Shown here: piece by piece, positions 10,917 through 20,900 of the stretch
Position numbering within the stretch: position 1 is the first letter of the stretch
How the letters are laid out: each line of letters starts with the position of its first letter
NCBI GenBank assembly: GCA_037178975.1
Contig: JASJZH010000003.1
Coordinates: 7,006,001 to 7,070,000 of the forward strand
Direction: 5' to 3'
DNA from: Oscheius tipulae
Taxonomy: Eukaryota > Nematoda > Chromadorea > Rhabditida > Rhabditidae
Length of the DNA stretch: 64,000 nucleotides
Translations under genes and position numbers: made by a program
Notes under the pieces: generated by a model
What the model was told of the DNA's origin: nothing
Database searches by the model: none
What the model saw: only the letters and a program-made list of their open reading frames with translations

Positions 10917-11984
10917 ACCCTATGTATTGATTGCCACCTTTTCCAACACAAGATGTTTGAGTAATTGCCGGTTTGTTATCCTACGCTTTGAACTCTTTTA
11001 AGATTCAAAAACAGCTCTATTTGGATAACTCTGGGCATTTTTTAACCAATAAATCCTCCGCATTTTCTCAAGAACCACAATAGGAGTAAAAACAGAAAAC
11101 AAGAGATTTTGGCTGTACACCAATATGCAGTTCCTGCAAAATGCGTTCTGCGCAGTTCAAATTGTGCTCTCTTTTTCCATAGTCTGAATTTTACCATTTT
11201 TCAATAAATACATTTTAGCCATTTTCTATGTGTTCGTCCTATTTTCAAATGTTACAGGTGATTCGAATGATTGGAAAAGTTGCTATACCCGAAAAGAAGT
11301 TATGGTCATTTTCACAAAATCCTTCATACTGTTCCTTTTGACTTCAAAAAAGGTAAATGTGATTTTTTTTTCCGCGTGTCCAGCCATCACACAAAATTTC
11401 AGCTCATTTCCTTTGGTGATTGCTGAGATCGACAACTTTTACCATTTTTGGCGTTGTTCCGAGGCGGGATTGGAACAATCGCACCTGAAGAAAAACGCTT
11501 GTACTCGCCTCCACCCAATCCTTTACCGTCTGAATATGATCAACTACAAACATAAACTTTTATTCTTAATTCAAGTGAGGTTTGGAGCTTTGAAAGTCAA
11601 TTTATACGGATTATGTCCGAGGTGGATTATATGGTAGGCACCCCCTCGAGACTGCGGTGCATCCAAAAAGCGGCGAGCTTTTATGAATCAACCTATCTCT
11701 GTTTGCCTATTGCTGATAGCAAGTCGCATTTTCTTTCTTACCTCTGATTAGGCCAGTATTTTATTTTTTGCCTCTCACAGCGTGTTACGCCCATGCAAAA
11801 GGCGTCGCTAGTTTTTCTTGCGCCATATTCCTATTTCGAAGGCGGAAGCCAAAAAGCTCTCACAGAACCTTGTTGTTTTCGTATCTTTTCTATGTTTTAG
11901 TAACCTCAGTTATTTTCAGTAAAGTTCTATAATGTCTAACAATGCCCATCTATAATATCTGATGGTGCTATCGTAAGTGCTCTT
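10917..11984. other. No gene recognised
   Basis: An AT-rich stretch after the Gγ gene. A minus-strand tRNA-like scrap (GATTGTTCCAATCCC) occurs near 11455-11510. No frame with splice support is seen. Confidence 0.4.
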
Positions 11985-12402
11985 TTGATAAAAACCCAAA
12001 AATTTAGCGAAAATTTATGGTGGCCAATTGGCGAACTACTTCATCCCTATATCGACGAGACAGTAAGTCTACATGAGGGAGAATTGGTATATTTGATCGC
12101 ATATCCCAACCCGAATTGGAAAGAAGTGTATCGATGGGTTGAGCCGAACATTCCCAGCTCAATTGAGCAACATAAAACTCATCAACGGTTGGTTCTGCTT
12201 ATGAGTGAAATGTCGGATGAAGTTGCTGTTATCACCCAAGAACGTAAAATTGCATTTCTTCAGAAGTGCCACGTCAAAGAAGCAAGCTCTTTTAATGATC
12301 TTCTTGATTAAGCATATTCAGATTGACGCAGATAGGTTTGAAGAAAAAGTTCTGCAGAACATGACAAGTGATCTAACAGACATTTCCAAACATGTGAGTC
12401 TT
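11985..12402 (+). CDS. Unrecognised gene fragment
   Basis: An open frame of about 85 codons (containing LWWPIGELLHPYIDE and PNWKEVYRWVEPNIP) can be spliced, through CAC|GTCAAA and a GCATATTCAG acceptor near 12324, to DADRFEEKVLQNMTSDLTDI, ending at a donor CAT|GTGAGT. Phase is kept. It resembles no family I know. It might be a 5' piece of the large kinase gene that starts near 17.9 kb, cut off by the LINE and the transposon-like gene in between; this is inference from position and similar style only. Confidence 0.4.
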
Positions 12403-12859
12403 TTTGGCAGTCACATTATTTCGTTGATTTATTACGCGCACCCGATTATACGTGCTCTTTTCTAAGTCCTGCGTTTTGACAATTTCCTCCATTTATCTCG
12501 GTCATTTTTCTGTTAAAGTAGACTATTCTAGGGTAGAATTTGACAGCGAAACGATTAAAACCCTTAGAAACCAAGAAAAGGTGTGTAAAGCACCTAAAAA
12601 TGCAGAACGAAACTGAAATCAACAGTTTTTTTTTATTTTAATTGCGGCTTGCGCGGATTTCCTTACTCGTTCTTCGAGCTCGAGTTTCTTATTTTCTTTT
12701 TTTTCACTTGTGTACTGTGTTCTTGCTCATTTTTTTCCCCAGAATCTCTTCATTTTTGTGTTCTCTTGCGCAACTTGAAGAAATTTTTGCAGAAATGAGA
12801 TGGAAGCCAATACTTTCAAAGACGATAGAATGCTCTTCTCCCCAAGTTTTCACAACAGT
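12403..12859. other. AT-rich spacer
   Basis: T-rich sequence with no splice-supported frame, lying between the gene fragment and the 5' flank of the LINE. Confidence 0.4.
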
Positions 12860-12900
12860 GTCTCCACCTGTCGCTCGTCAGTTTCACTTCCACCGAGCCC

Positions 12901-12908
12901 TATAAAAG
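12901..12908 (+). promoter_or_regulatory. TATA-box-like motif upstream of LINE
   Basis: TATAAAAGGC follows CCGAGCCC about 465 bp before the LINE ORF. RTE elements usually rely on internal promoters, so this may be a captured or chance motif. Confidence 0.25.
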
Positions 12909-13031
12909 GCGGAGGCGTCAGTTTGTGAACGAAAATCTTAAACTGATGTACTAAGCTCCTCGTCTCGTGGCGTCCAAGCTGAACTGGGTGATGCCAGTTT
13001 CCTTCAAACGATTCCACTCTTCGAAACATCG

Positions 13032-13382
13032 TTGAAAGGCAGAGCAAGTATAGTTAAGCTCAAGCTAAGGGTACACGTGATGACTCTAAAAAAAGGCTGC
13101 TGCAAAAAGAGAAAAGCGAGCACGCATAGACCTCTTTTGATAGACATCTTTTGTTCCAATTCGCCTAGAAGAACGTTGCCTCACTTTCTGCTCTACTGGA
13201 AAGTAAAGGCTACCGCAGCAAGAATAAAAAGGACGAGCTACCGAAGTCAGCTGTTGTCCCTTCTACACTCGGCGTTCTACCATAGAGAAAAGGACTGGGA
13301 TCCGTCTGAAGAATACTTAGGCAATACAGACGTTCTCCGCCTACTCGGGCTGAAGGTTCTAAACCATGCCTGCTACGTTTGA
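13032..13382 (+). CDS. Short ORF overlapping start of LINE ORF
   Basis: A 116-codon Lys/Arg-rich frame overlaps the start of the RT frame by 17 bases. Some RTE elements have a short overlapping ORF1, so this may be one, but it has no recognisable domain (no zinc knuckle, no coiled coil). It could equally be leader sequence that happens to be open. Confidence 0.3.
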   Translation: MKGRASIVKLKLRVHVMTLKKGCCKKRKASTHRPLLIDIFCSNSPRRTLPHFLLYWKVKATAARIKRTSYRSQLLSLLHSAFYHREKDWDPSEEYLGNTDVLRLLGLKVLNHACYV

Positions 13383-16137
13383 CTGTGCCACTTACAATGC
13401 ACGGTCACTCTTGGGCATTCCGAGGCAAGTAGAGCTACAAGAGGCTTTAAAGACGATCAAATGGGATGCCATCGCTCTCAATGAACTACGACTTCGAGGA
13501 GAAGGAAGTCTCACGTTCTTGGAATCGAAGGATGTTCTCTTCTGGAGTGGGCACAAACAGCTGTCTCAACATGGTGTCGGCTTCCTCATCAAAGAGCAGT
13601 ACGCCAGCCAAGCTGTCTTCTCTCCTCATTCTGCAAGATGCGCCACTCTGTTGCTGCCAGATGTGAAGATCTACATGGTAGCCGGCTACGGACCTACTTC
13701 CGCATCAACAGACGAGGAATACGACGAGTTTCTGGCAACTCTCGATGTCATGCTGACCCGTACACCTAAAGGATTCTCTCCAATCCTGCTGGGAGATTTC
13801 AACGCTAAGGTTAGTCGAGACGAATCAAATCGAGATATAGTTGGATTGGCTACGCTTCATGACGGTAACGACAGAGGGAAAGCACTCGTGGAACTATGCA
13901 GAGCTCACAATCTACGTCTTTGGAGCACTTTTCTCGAGAAACGTGCCAAACGACTTTGGACCTGGAGGAGTCCGAATGGAGTAACTCGGAATCAGATTGA
14001 CTACATCGCTGGCAGAAGACACCTAGCCGTGAAAGACGTCTCTGTTCTGAACAACTTCGTGTACAACTCTGACCATCGCATGATTAGGATGCAAGTCTGG
14101 AGGAACAATCTGAAACAAACGAAAAGTTACACTCGGAAGAGCAACTTTCGCTTAATTGCTTCCAAGTTCAAGGACAATATGATGACGGCAAACGCGATTA
14201 GGAATACCGAAGACAATCTTCCAGTACAGAGACAATACGAGGAACTGAAGAAAAAGCTGAAGGCCGCAGCACTAGACGCAATGAGAGCTGACACTCTGCC
14301 TCCAAGGATGACTACTACAACGAAGGCTATTCTTCACTCGAGACGGCTAGCCAGAGACGACGACACAGCTGCAGGTAGAATCTCTTATGCGATTCTCACT
14401 CAACAGGCACGCAGAATGGTAAAAGCCGATCTGGTTACAAGGAAAGAGGAAGTGTTGAGAAGAGCGGTAGAACAGGGACGAAGTTTGAAAGATGCTGCTC
14501 TGGCCACTCAGACTGCGAAGAAGAGGATGATGTCAGCAAAAAAGAATACTAAGGCCTATTCACAGAGAGAGACGGTAAAGAAGTTCAAGGAGTTCTTTGA
14601 CGGACTCTACGCTGATCAAGGACTCATTCCTCCCTCTGCCTCCAGAAACTCTGAAGATCTACCTCGTTTTGAACCAGACGAAGTCCTACATGCCATCACA
14701 CAGCTCCGAAGATCTGGAGCGTCTGGATCGGACGGACTATCACCATCGATGCTCTTCCACGCTAAAGATGAAGCCGGGCAAGTAATCTGCAACATCCTGA
14801 ATCACCTCATGGACGGAGGAGCTGTACCCAAAGGATTGACTGAGGCCATCGTCACACTCTTCCACAAATCAGGTGATTCGGACGATCCGTCAAACTTCAG
14901 ACCCATCTGCCTGTTGCAATCCTGTGCAAAAGTAATCACTCGAGTACTTATGAGACGAATGGAACGATGCCTAGACGAGCAAGCAGATGAATGGCAAACG
15001 GGCTTTCGGAAAGGCTATTCTACGATGGATAACCTGTATTCTGTCAAACAGATAATTGAGAAGAGCACTGAACACAACCTCAAACTGTGTTTGGGCTTCA
15101 TTGATTCTAAGAAAGCCTTCGATACAATCAGCTGGCAGTCGACGTGGAACGCTCTGGCGGAGATGGGAATCAACTCCACTCTGATCAAGATGCTCCGACG
15201 CCTCTACGAGTCGGGTTCTACATTCATCCTGATCAATGGCTCCCGGGTTCCTGTTGATGTCAAACGAGGAGTACGTCAAGGAGATGTGCTCAGTCCGAAG
15301 CTCTTCAATGCTACGCTGAGCTATGCAATCAACAAAATTGAATGGGAAGAGGAAGGCATCCGAATCAATGGCCAACAGCTGACCATTCTAGGATATGCGG
15401 ACGACATGGTCCTTTTCTCCAGGAGCAGACCAGGCATGGAACGGATGATGTACAAGCTCACGACTGCGATGAGGACGGTTGGTCTCGAAGTTAACACCAA
15501 AAAGACGGTACTAATGTCCAATATCCAAAACAAGACGCCGCTGACGGTCAACGGATCCCATCTCAACTTTGTAAACAAGTTCATCTTCCTGGGATCACAA
15601 ATATCGATCCCACTCTGTGATTCCGATGAGGTCAGAAGACGAATGGGACAAGCTTTTGGTGCCTTCAACAAGATAGCAAACCTGCTAACCTGCCGCTTGA
15701 TCTCCATGAAGAAGCGCAAGTTGCTGTTTGAGTCATACATCAGTCCTGTGGCACTATACGGAGCCGAGACCTGGACCTTGAAAGAAGCAGAGAAGAACTA
15801 CATTGAGGTCTGCCAAAGAAGGATGGAACGAAGGATGATTGGCATCTCCACCCTAGACAGATGGACAAATGAGAGAGTGCGAGATAGGACAAAGCTGATA
15901 GACTGGAGGAAGAAAGCACTCTGTTTGAAGCTCCTCTGGGCCGAGAAAACCACCAAGATGGAAGCCTCGAGATGGTCAAAAACGATATCAGAGTGGATCC
16001 CACTCGAGAGCAGAAGACAGCCTGGAAGACAACGCCTACGATGGATCGATGAAGTGCAAAGAGAGGCTGGACACTCATGGTGGACAAAAAACAATCAGGA
16101 ATGGAAGAACATCAGATCAGCAATAGTCGAAGACTAG
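13366..16137 (+). CDS. LINE endonuclease / reverse transcriptase
   Basis: 923 codons. Residues about 1-240 are an APE-type endonuclease of the EEP fold: YNARSL near the start, LNEL(R), GDFNAKV and the terminal SDHRMI supply the catalytic Glu, Asp/Asn and Asp-His. A linker follows. From about residue 440 the reverse transcriptase begins, with SGSDGLSP, FRPICLLQS, motif A FIDSKKAFDTI (catalytic Asp kept), GVRQGDVLSP and the GYADDMVLF active site. The C-terminal region has LYGAETWTL and a PGRQRLRW segment common in RTE-type proteins. It nicks target DNA and copies the element RNA by target-primed reverse transcription. All key residues are present, so activity is possible. Confidence 0.88.
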   Translation: MPATFDCATYNARSLLGIPRQVELQEALKTIKWDAIALNELRLRGEGSLTFLESKDVLFWSGHKQLSQHGVGFLIKEQYASQAVFSPHSARCATLLLPDVKIYMVAGYGPTSASTDEEYDEFLATLDVMLTRTPKGFSPILLGDFNAKVSRDESNRDIVGLATLHDGNDRGKALVELCRAHNLRLWSTFLEKRAKRLWTWRSPNGVTRNQIDYIAGRRHLAVKDVSVLNNFVYNSDHRMIRMQVWRNNLKQTKSYTRKSNFRLIASKFKDNMMTANAIRNTEDNLPVQRQYEELKKKLKAAALDAMRADTLPPRMTTTTKAILHSRRLARDDDTAAGRISYAILTQQARRMVKADLVTRKEEVLRRAVEQGRSLKDAALATQTAKKRMMSAKKNTKAYSQRETVKKFKEFFDGLYADQGLIPPSASRNSEDLPRFEPDEVLHAITQLRRSGASGSDGLSPSMLFHAKDEAGQVICNILNHLMDGGAVPKGLTEAIVTLFHKSGDSDDPSNFRPICLLQSCAKVITRVLMRRMERCLDEQADEWQTGFRKGYSTMDNLYSVKQIIEKSTEHNLKLCLGFIDSKKAFDTISWQSTWNALAEMGINSTLIKMLRRLYESGSTFILINGSRVPVDVKRGVRQGDVLSPKLFNATLSYAINKIEWEEEGIRINGQQLTILGYADDMVLFSRSRPGMERMMYKLTTAMRTVGLEVNTKKTVLMSNIQNKTPLTVNGSHLNFVNKFIFLGSQISIPLCDSDEVRRRMGQAFGAFNKIANLLTCRLISMKKRKLLFESYISPVALYGAETWTLKEAEKNYIEVCQRRMERRMIGISTLDRWTNERVRDRTKLIDWRKKALCLKLLWAEKTTKMEASRWSKTISEWIPLESRRQPGRQRLRWIDEVQREAGHSWWTKNNQEWKNIRSAIVED

Positions 16138-16194
16138 ATAATTGCAATAAATAATAATAGACCTTTTTTGCAATAAAAAAAATCGCCTATTCCC

Positions 16195-17418
16195 TTGGAC
16201 ACTTTGGTAATGTTGAAATATTTCAATATCTCCTGGGGCATGTACAGCCGACTGAAAACACATCTTAGTCAGCATGTGAACCACGGTCCTTTTGCTCCGT
16301 ACAATGTGACACGTTCACTTGCACAAGAGCTGTCAATACGGGAGAAATACTTGCCTTTTTCACTCACTATACAGGATGGAAAAGGTGCTGATTGTAACAC
16401 ACACGGTGTAGGTTTACAGAACTTTGGCGATTCCCTTACTCAGAGAGTTAAAAGTCTCTACGACTCCGGAAAACTTTTGCAAGGAGAACAGTTCGGAAAT
16501 AAGCTATGGGTATCTATCATCGGAGATAAGGGCGGCTCCTATACCAAACCCTGCCTCCTCATTGGAAACGTCTCGAACACTAATTCCCGAGCTAAGCTCC
16601 CCTTAGTAGGTGTCTACAAAGGATCTGATAGTAACCAGTTTATGAATTACTTTTCAAGTCCCATATCGACAAGCTAAATTTTCTGCGGTTTGTTACCATC
16701 TTGACCGACAGCGGCTCTGAAAATCTGGAGATAGAATGGTTTATTACTGGCGACCTGGTGTTCCTCTATGAGTGTTACGGTCATCGAGGCCCTTCATCTA
16801 CCTATAACGTTGTCTTCTGTTAAAAACGATCAAGCACTAGCCAAGGAGAGACATCGATCGGTCACTCAAGATCTCAAAAGATCGCGTTAAGTTTTGGTAC
16901 TCTTCGATGCTGTGAAACGTGCTAAAACTATCTTCCCTGAAACAGGTACTCAATTGTGCCATCACAGAGATAATTGTCCCTTCTGTGATTTTCGAGCAAA
17001 TGACATTGATACTGAAGATCGTTGGGTTGACTGCGACATGTATAAAGCTAAAGACAGCGAAAGTGAATCCTACCTGAGATTTACGGAAGCACTGGCGAAA
17101 GTACAAGGTTTCTCCAAAAATCCATTTCTTACGGAAGAAGAAATAACTGATTTGAACATCTCTTTGGTCGAAATGTTAAGCGAGCTTCAAAACGCGAACA
17201 AAGATGTGTCAATGGCGCCTAAGCTTCATATGCTTGTAGAACATGTACCGAAATGTCGTTAACACAAAACTTTTGGCCTCAATTCGGAACAGCCCAGTGA
17301 GGCTTTACATGCTTACAACAAGAGAGAAGATTCTGCGCCATTCGAGATCCTGCTCTACGTCTAAAGATGATCGCCAACAAAGTATCATTCCCAAATTACT
17401 TCTTTGAAAAGTATTAAA
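16195..17418 (+). pseudogene. Broken DNA-transposon-like gene (GDKGG family)
   Basis: Three consecutive pieces in different frames look like one protein family that I recall as multi-copy in nematodes and cnidarians. 16195-16674 has LWVSIIGDKGGSYTKP; 16690-16825 has TGDLVFLYECYGHRG and STYNVVFC; 16894-17262 has CHHRDNCPFCDF and APKLHMLVEHVP, continuing in another frame as NSEQPSEALHAYN and AIRDPALRLKMI. Frameshifts near 16680 and 17260 and a stop at 16675 break it. The family is probably transposase-related, but this is memory-based and the enzyme class is not certain. It begins right at the LINE 3' tail, so the LINE may have inserted into it. Confidence 0.55.
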
Positions 17419-17889
17419 TTTCTTAGTGATATTTTTGTTGTTTTGTCGTTATAATAGCTATTTTGTTATTAAGTAAATCATATTTGACGTAAAATTGTGA
17501 AAAAGGAAAAGAATGGAAAAGGAAAAATAGGTGGAAAGTATGTGGCTGACAGAATAAAAGAGAACTAATTTTGAATTCCCGCCCTCGAAATAGGAAATTA
17601 GCGATTTTGCATGGGCGTAGCACGCCATGGCGCAATGTTGCTGTCCCTTAAACATTTAACAGCGGTTTCACTCGATTTTCTATTAATTTTTTGCTTATCT
17701 GCCTTTTTTTGTCATTCGCTATGTTTGAAAAAAGCTGTAAAAAGGTGAGAAAACTGGATGAAAAAAACAAGAAAACAGCGAAAATCCGCTGCCAAATGTT
17801 AAAGGACAGGCCCGGCAGGTCCGGCGAGGGAAAATCCAACAGTATTCCGCCAATGAACCCCGTTCCTGAACAGACAATTATTTGATTGA
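17419..17889. other. No clear gene; possible 5' exon
   Basis: AT-rich. One Lys-rich open frame (17721-17885, MFEKSCKKVRKLDEKNKKTA) lies just before the first kinase-gene exon and may be its start, but no consistent splice joins them. Confidence 0.3.
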
Positions 17890-17900
17890 AAAAAAATTCA

Positions 17901-20900
17901 GGAAAAACTGTACTCTCTCATGAAGTTCTTCTATCGAGCCAGAGACTGCTACATTGAACGCTTCTTAGCTTCTGTAGTACACCATACACATACTATGGTT
18001 TGTTTAAAGCTAACAACTTCAATTTTTATTTTTAGCTCCGCGACATGCACCAGTGCGAATTTGCGCCATTGGACGAGTATAGGAAGTTAATGAGTGCTCT
18101 TTTGCAATCGATCCATGTTTGTCTGCACGACAGAAATTTAGCCAGTGAGTTTGCCTAAAACAGTGCTTTAGTGACTTTCAGCTGGCTTTTTTTCCAACGA
18201 GCGTAGCACCAGGTACGCCATGCTTTTGTCGCCACAAGCTCATGCCTATTTCCATGTAGGATATACATTTCAATAGACGTAATTACCATTTTAGGAGCTG
18301 TTGCATGATCTAAACAACGGGCTTGAAAAGTATCCTCTTTTCTATTTTGACGGAGAACCTTTAATAGTAAGTTTTCACCAGTCGCGTACGCTCCTTGCAG
18401 AGCAATCCAGTGCCTTTTCCACAATTCGAACTGTTCAACACCTCTTACTCAACTTGTCATCTCTAATCTAGGATAATAGTTGATAGAAAAGTCCACAGAA
18501 ATTAGTCATACGGTTCTATACGTTGCCAAAATTTGACATTACATACTTTCAGTTACGCGAAAATTTTTGAAACGAATACAAAGTTTAGTATGAAGTTCCA
18601 CTGGAATTTCGTGCACAATTTCACATGTCAAGTTAGGTTTGTCTTCCAGTCTTCGCTGTTTACTTGGGCTGCGAAACTGCTTCTTTTTGACTAGGAAATG
18701 GCCATAAGACAGTTTTTGGTGTCGAATTCATACTCGAAAAAAAGGTCCGGACACTTGCTTTAAAAACCCTAAAGCGTTTTAAGCTAGCTGTTTCCATATT
18801 TTGTAACCCAGGATCTGGTTTTATAAGTTCCCTTGAGGCATTTTGGATTGTTTAATCGAATTCTAGTTGCCCGTAATCGAACTCTAGTTGTTTTGAAATT
18901 AGTCTGATGCTCAAACCGCTATACCACAAGCGCATGTTTATCGGAGGACATTACAGTATATTTCGAACTTCTATATGACACAAGGATCCACCGACCATTT
19001 GGAGCCAATGGTACACAAGCTAAAGGTATTACGGTTCTTGTATTTAACAGCATTTTTAGTATGAGGCAATTTACCGCCGTTCTGCGAGCCAAAGTCTAAT
19101 CAAGGAAATGGACCGATTCTACATGTTACAAAATAGCAGTGGAGAGGTTGTAACAGACGAAACGTTCATTATTATATACACGGACAAATATCCAGCTATC
19201 TTTTTCGACACCTTTCTTCGGACAATAGTTTGTTTTCTGAATTTCCATTCGACTTTATTTCAGTATGCTGCTGACAGAGATCACTGTGAAGGGTACATAA
19301 GAGCTTTCACACGCTTCATTCATCTCTACCCTATTCTTTTTGTAGCACTACTGGAAGGACTACCACAACTTGCCTCAGTAACCTTTTTTTTACTTCTTTT
19401 ATTAAATCTTTCAAGGAATTCGAGAACTCCTTTGACCGGATTATGAAAGAAAAAGAAATAGAAATCACGTGGAAAGAGGCTATTACAGATCCTCGTATTG
19501 ACAGCTACCTGAATCACTATTATGTAAGAAGCCTATATTTCATTCATTATACCCAGTCAGCATTACCGCAATACGCAGACAAAAAGCTTCTACTACGCCG
19601 AGAAAACGTTTGCTTCCCTGACATATCGAAACTTTGGAAAAGTTGTCGATTTTAATGAGAAACTGTCCAAATTGTAAGTGTGTTTGATGGTACGTGTAAT
19701 TGTATTCAGTTATGCCGTCTCACCTCCACCGCTGTTCACTCCTAAAGACGGCATTGATAAGGATGCTATAGCATTGGTGGATGACTATTGCTACAGAGAA
19801 ACAAGATCTTCTAAATGTTTGGTAACTAAATTTGTTTTGCTGGTATATTTAGTTACCGGTGATTTGGTAGAACTTATTGTAGTTTTCGACTAGATCCACA
19901 ACTTTTTAGAACATCATTTTTCAACAAAAAAGCGCCCCTTTAACCCCGAAAAGTACTGGGTCGGCTATAATATTTTTGGGGCAGGATAAAAATTGGAGAC
20001 CGTTACTCTTTTCCCCCCACTCTACTGTTTGAATGGGGGAGAGAGAGAGAAAGAGAAAAAAAAAAGTTTATCTAGTTTTGTTTGGAACTTCTTTCTTATA
20101 TTTTTACCTTGAAGACTCGCTCAATTTATTAGATGATGTTCTGCAAAGGTGTAGCTCTTGATCAGCTTTATCACTTTGCATTGCAGAAAATAGAGCTGGT
20201 AATAGATTCGTAGAACGTCATTTTATAATCTATCATTGAAACTTAATAATACTTAGATGAACAAAATGTTCGACACTGCAGCCTGGACCGTATTTTTATC
20301 AAATGGGAAAGAGATAAAGGCTTCGGCAATGGAACTCAGATCTGTTAGTTTGGTATTTGAACTTATATGGAAAGTTCCAGTGGCAAACCAGTGAGAAAAT
20401 CCTGAGAAGTAGTTTCATTGCATTGATGGAAAGGGAAACCGAGATAGTTTTTCTTGGTTATTGGATGTCGCATCTCATATATCATACGGAAGACAACGCA
20501 AAAATTTTCCTTGATTTTTTACTGAATTCCAACATGAATATGGTCAGTCCCTCTCTTTGTCTGATACACATAGTTCAGAAACTGTGGCATACAGGTGTTT
20601 GCTGGCACGTCCTTTTTCATTGTCTCGAAAAGTGCGATGGACTGAAGGCGCTACTTTGTACCACTCCGCCGTCATCATATATTGAGGTAAGCTCTTATGA
20701 AATCTGTTCAGTTGGATGAACGTTGAAGACGCGAAATATTTATTTCAGAAACTGGTCGCCCTATTTTGTAAGCAAATGGAAACTGGCATCTCGCAAGGAA
20801 CACTTTTTGTATATTTCCATGTAATTGATTTCTTCACATTGTGCGAAAATGTTTTCAGAAACTGAAACCACTTTTGAGCGAAAAACAGATTTCGTTCATA

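Larger units (their letters stand above)
12915..16185 (+). mobile_element. Non-LTR retrotransposon, RTE-like
   Basis: The element carries one long intact ORF (13366-16137) with endonuclease followed by reverse transcriptase, no LTRs, and a very short 3' UTR ending in an A-rich tail (AATAAATAATAATA, then TGCAATAAAAAAAA, near 16185). The 5' border is not fixed; it is somewhere between about 12.85 and 13.05 kb. The next sequence downstream is a broken transposon-like gene. RTE assignment rests on domain order, absence of a large ORF1 and the short tail. An unbroken frame suggests recent activity. Confidence 0.75.

Noticed and set aside
15321-16094. Minus-strand frames of 98-139 codons within the LINE
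   Set aside because: They are shadows of the reverse transcriptase frame.
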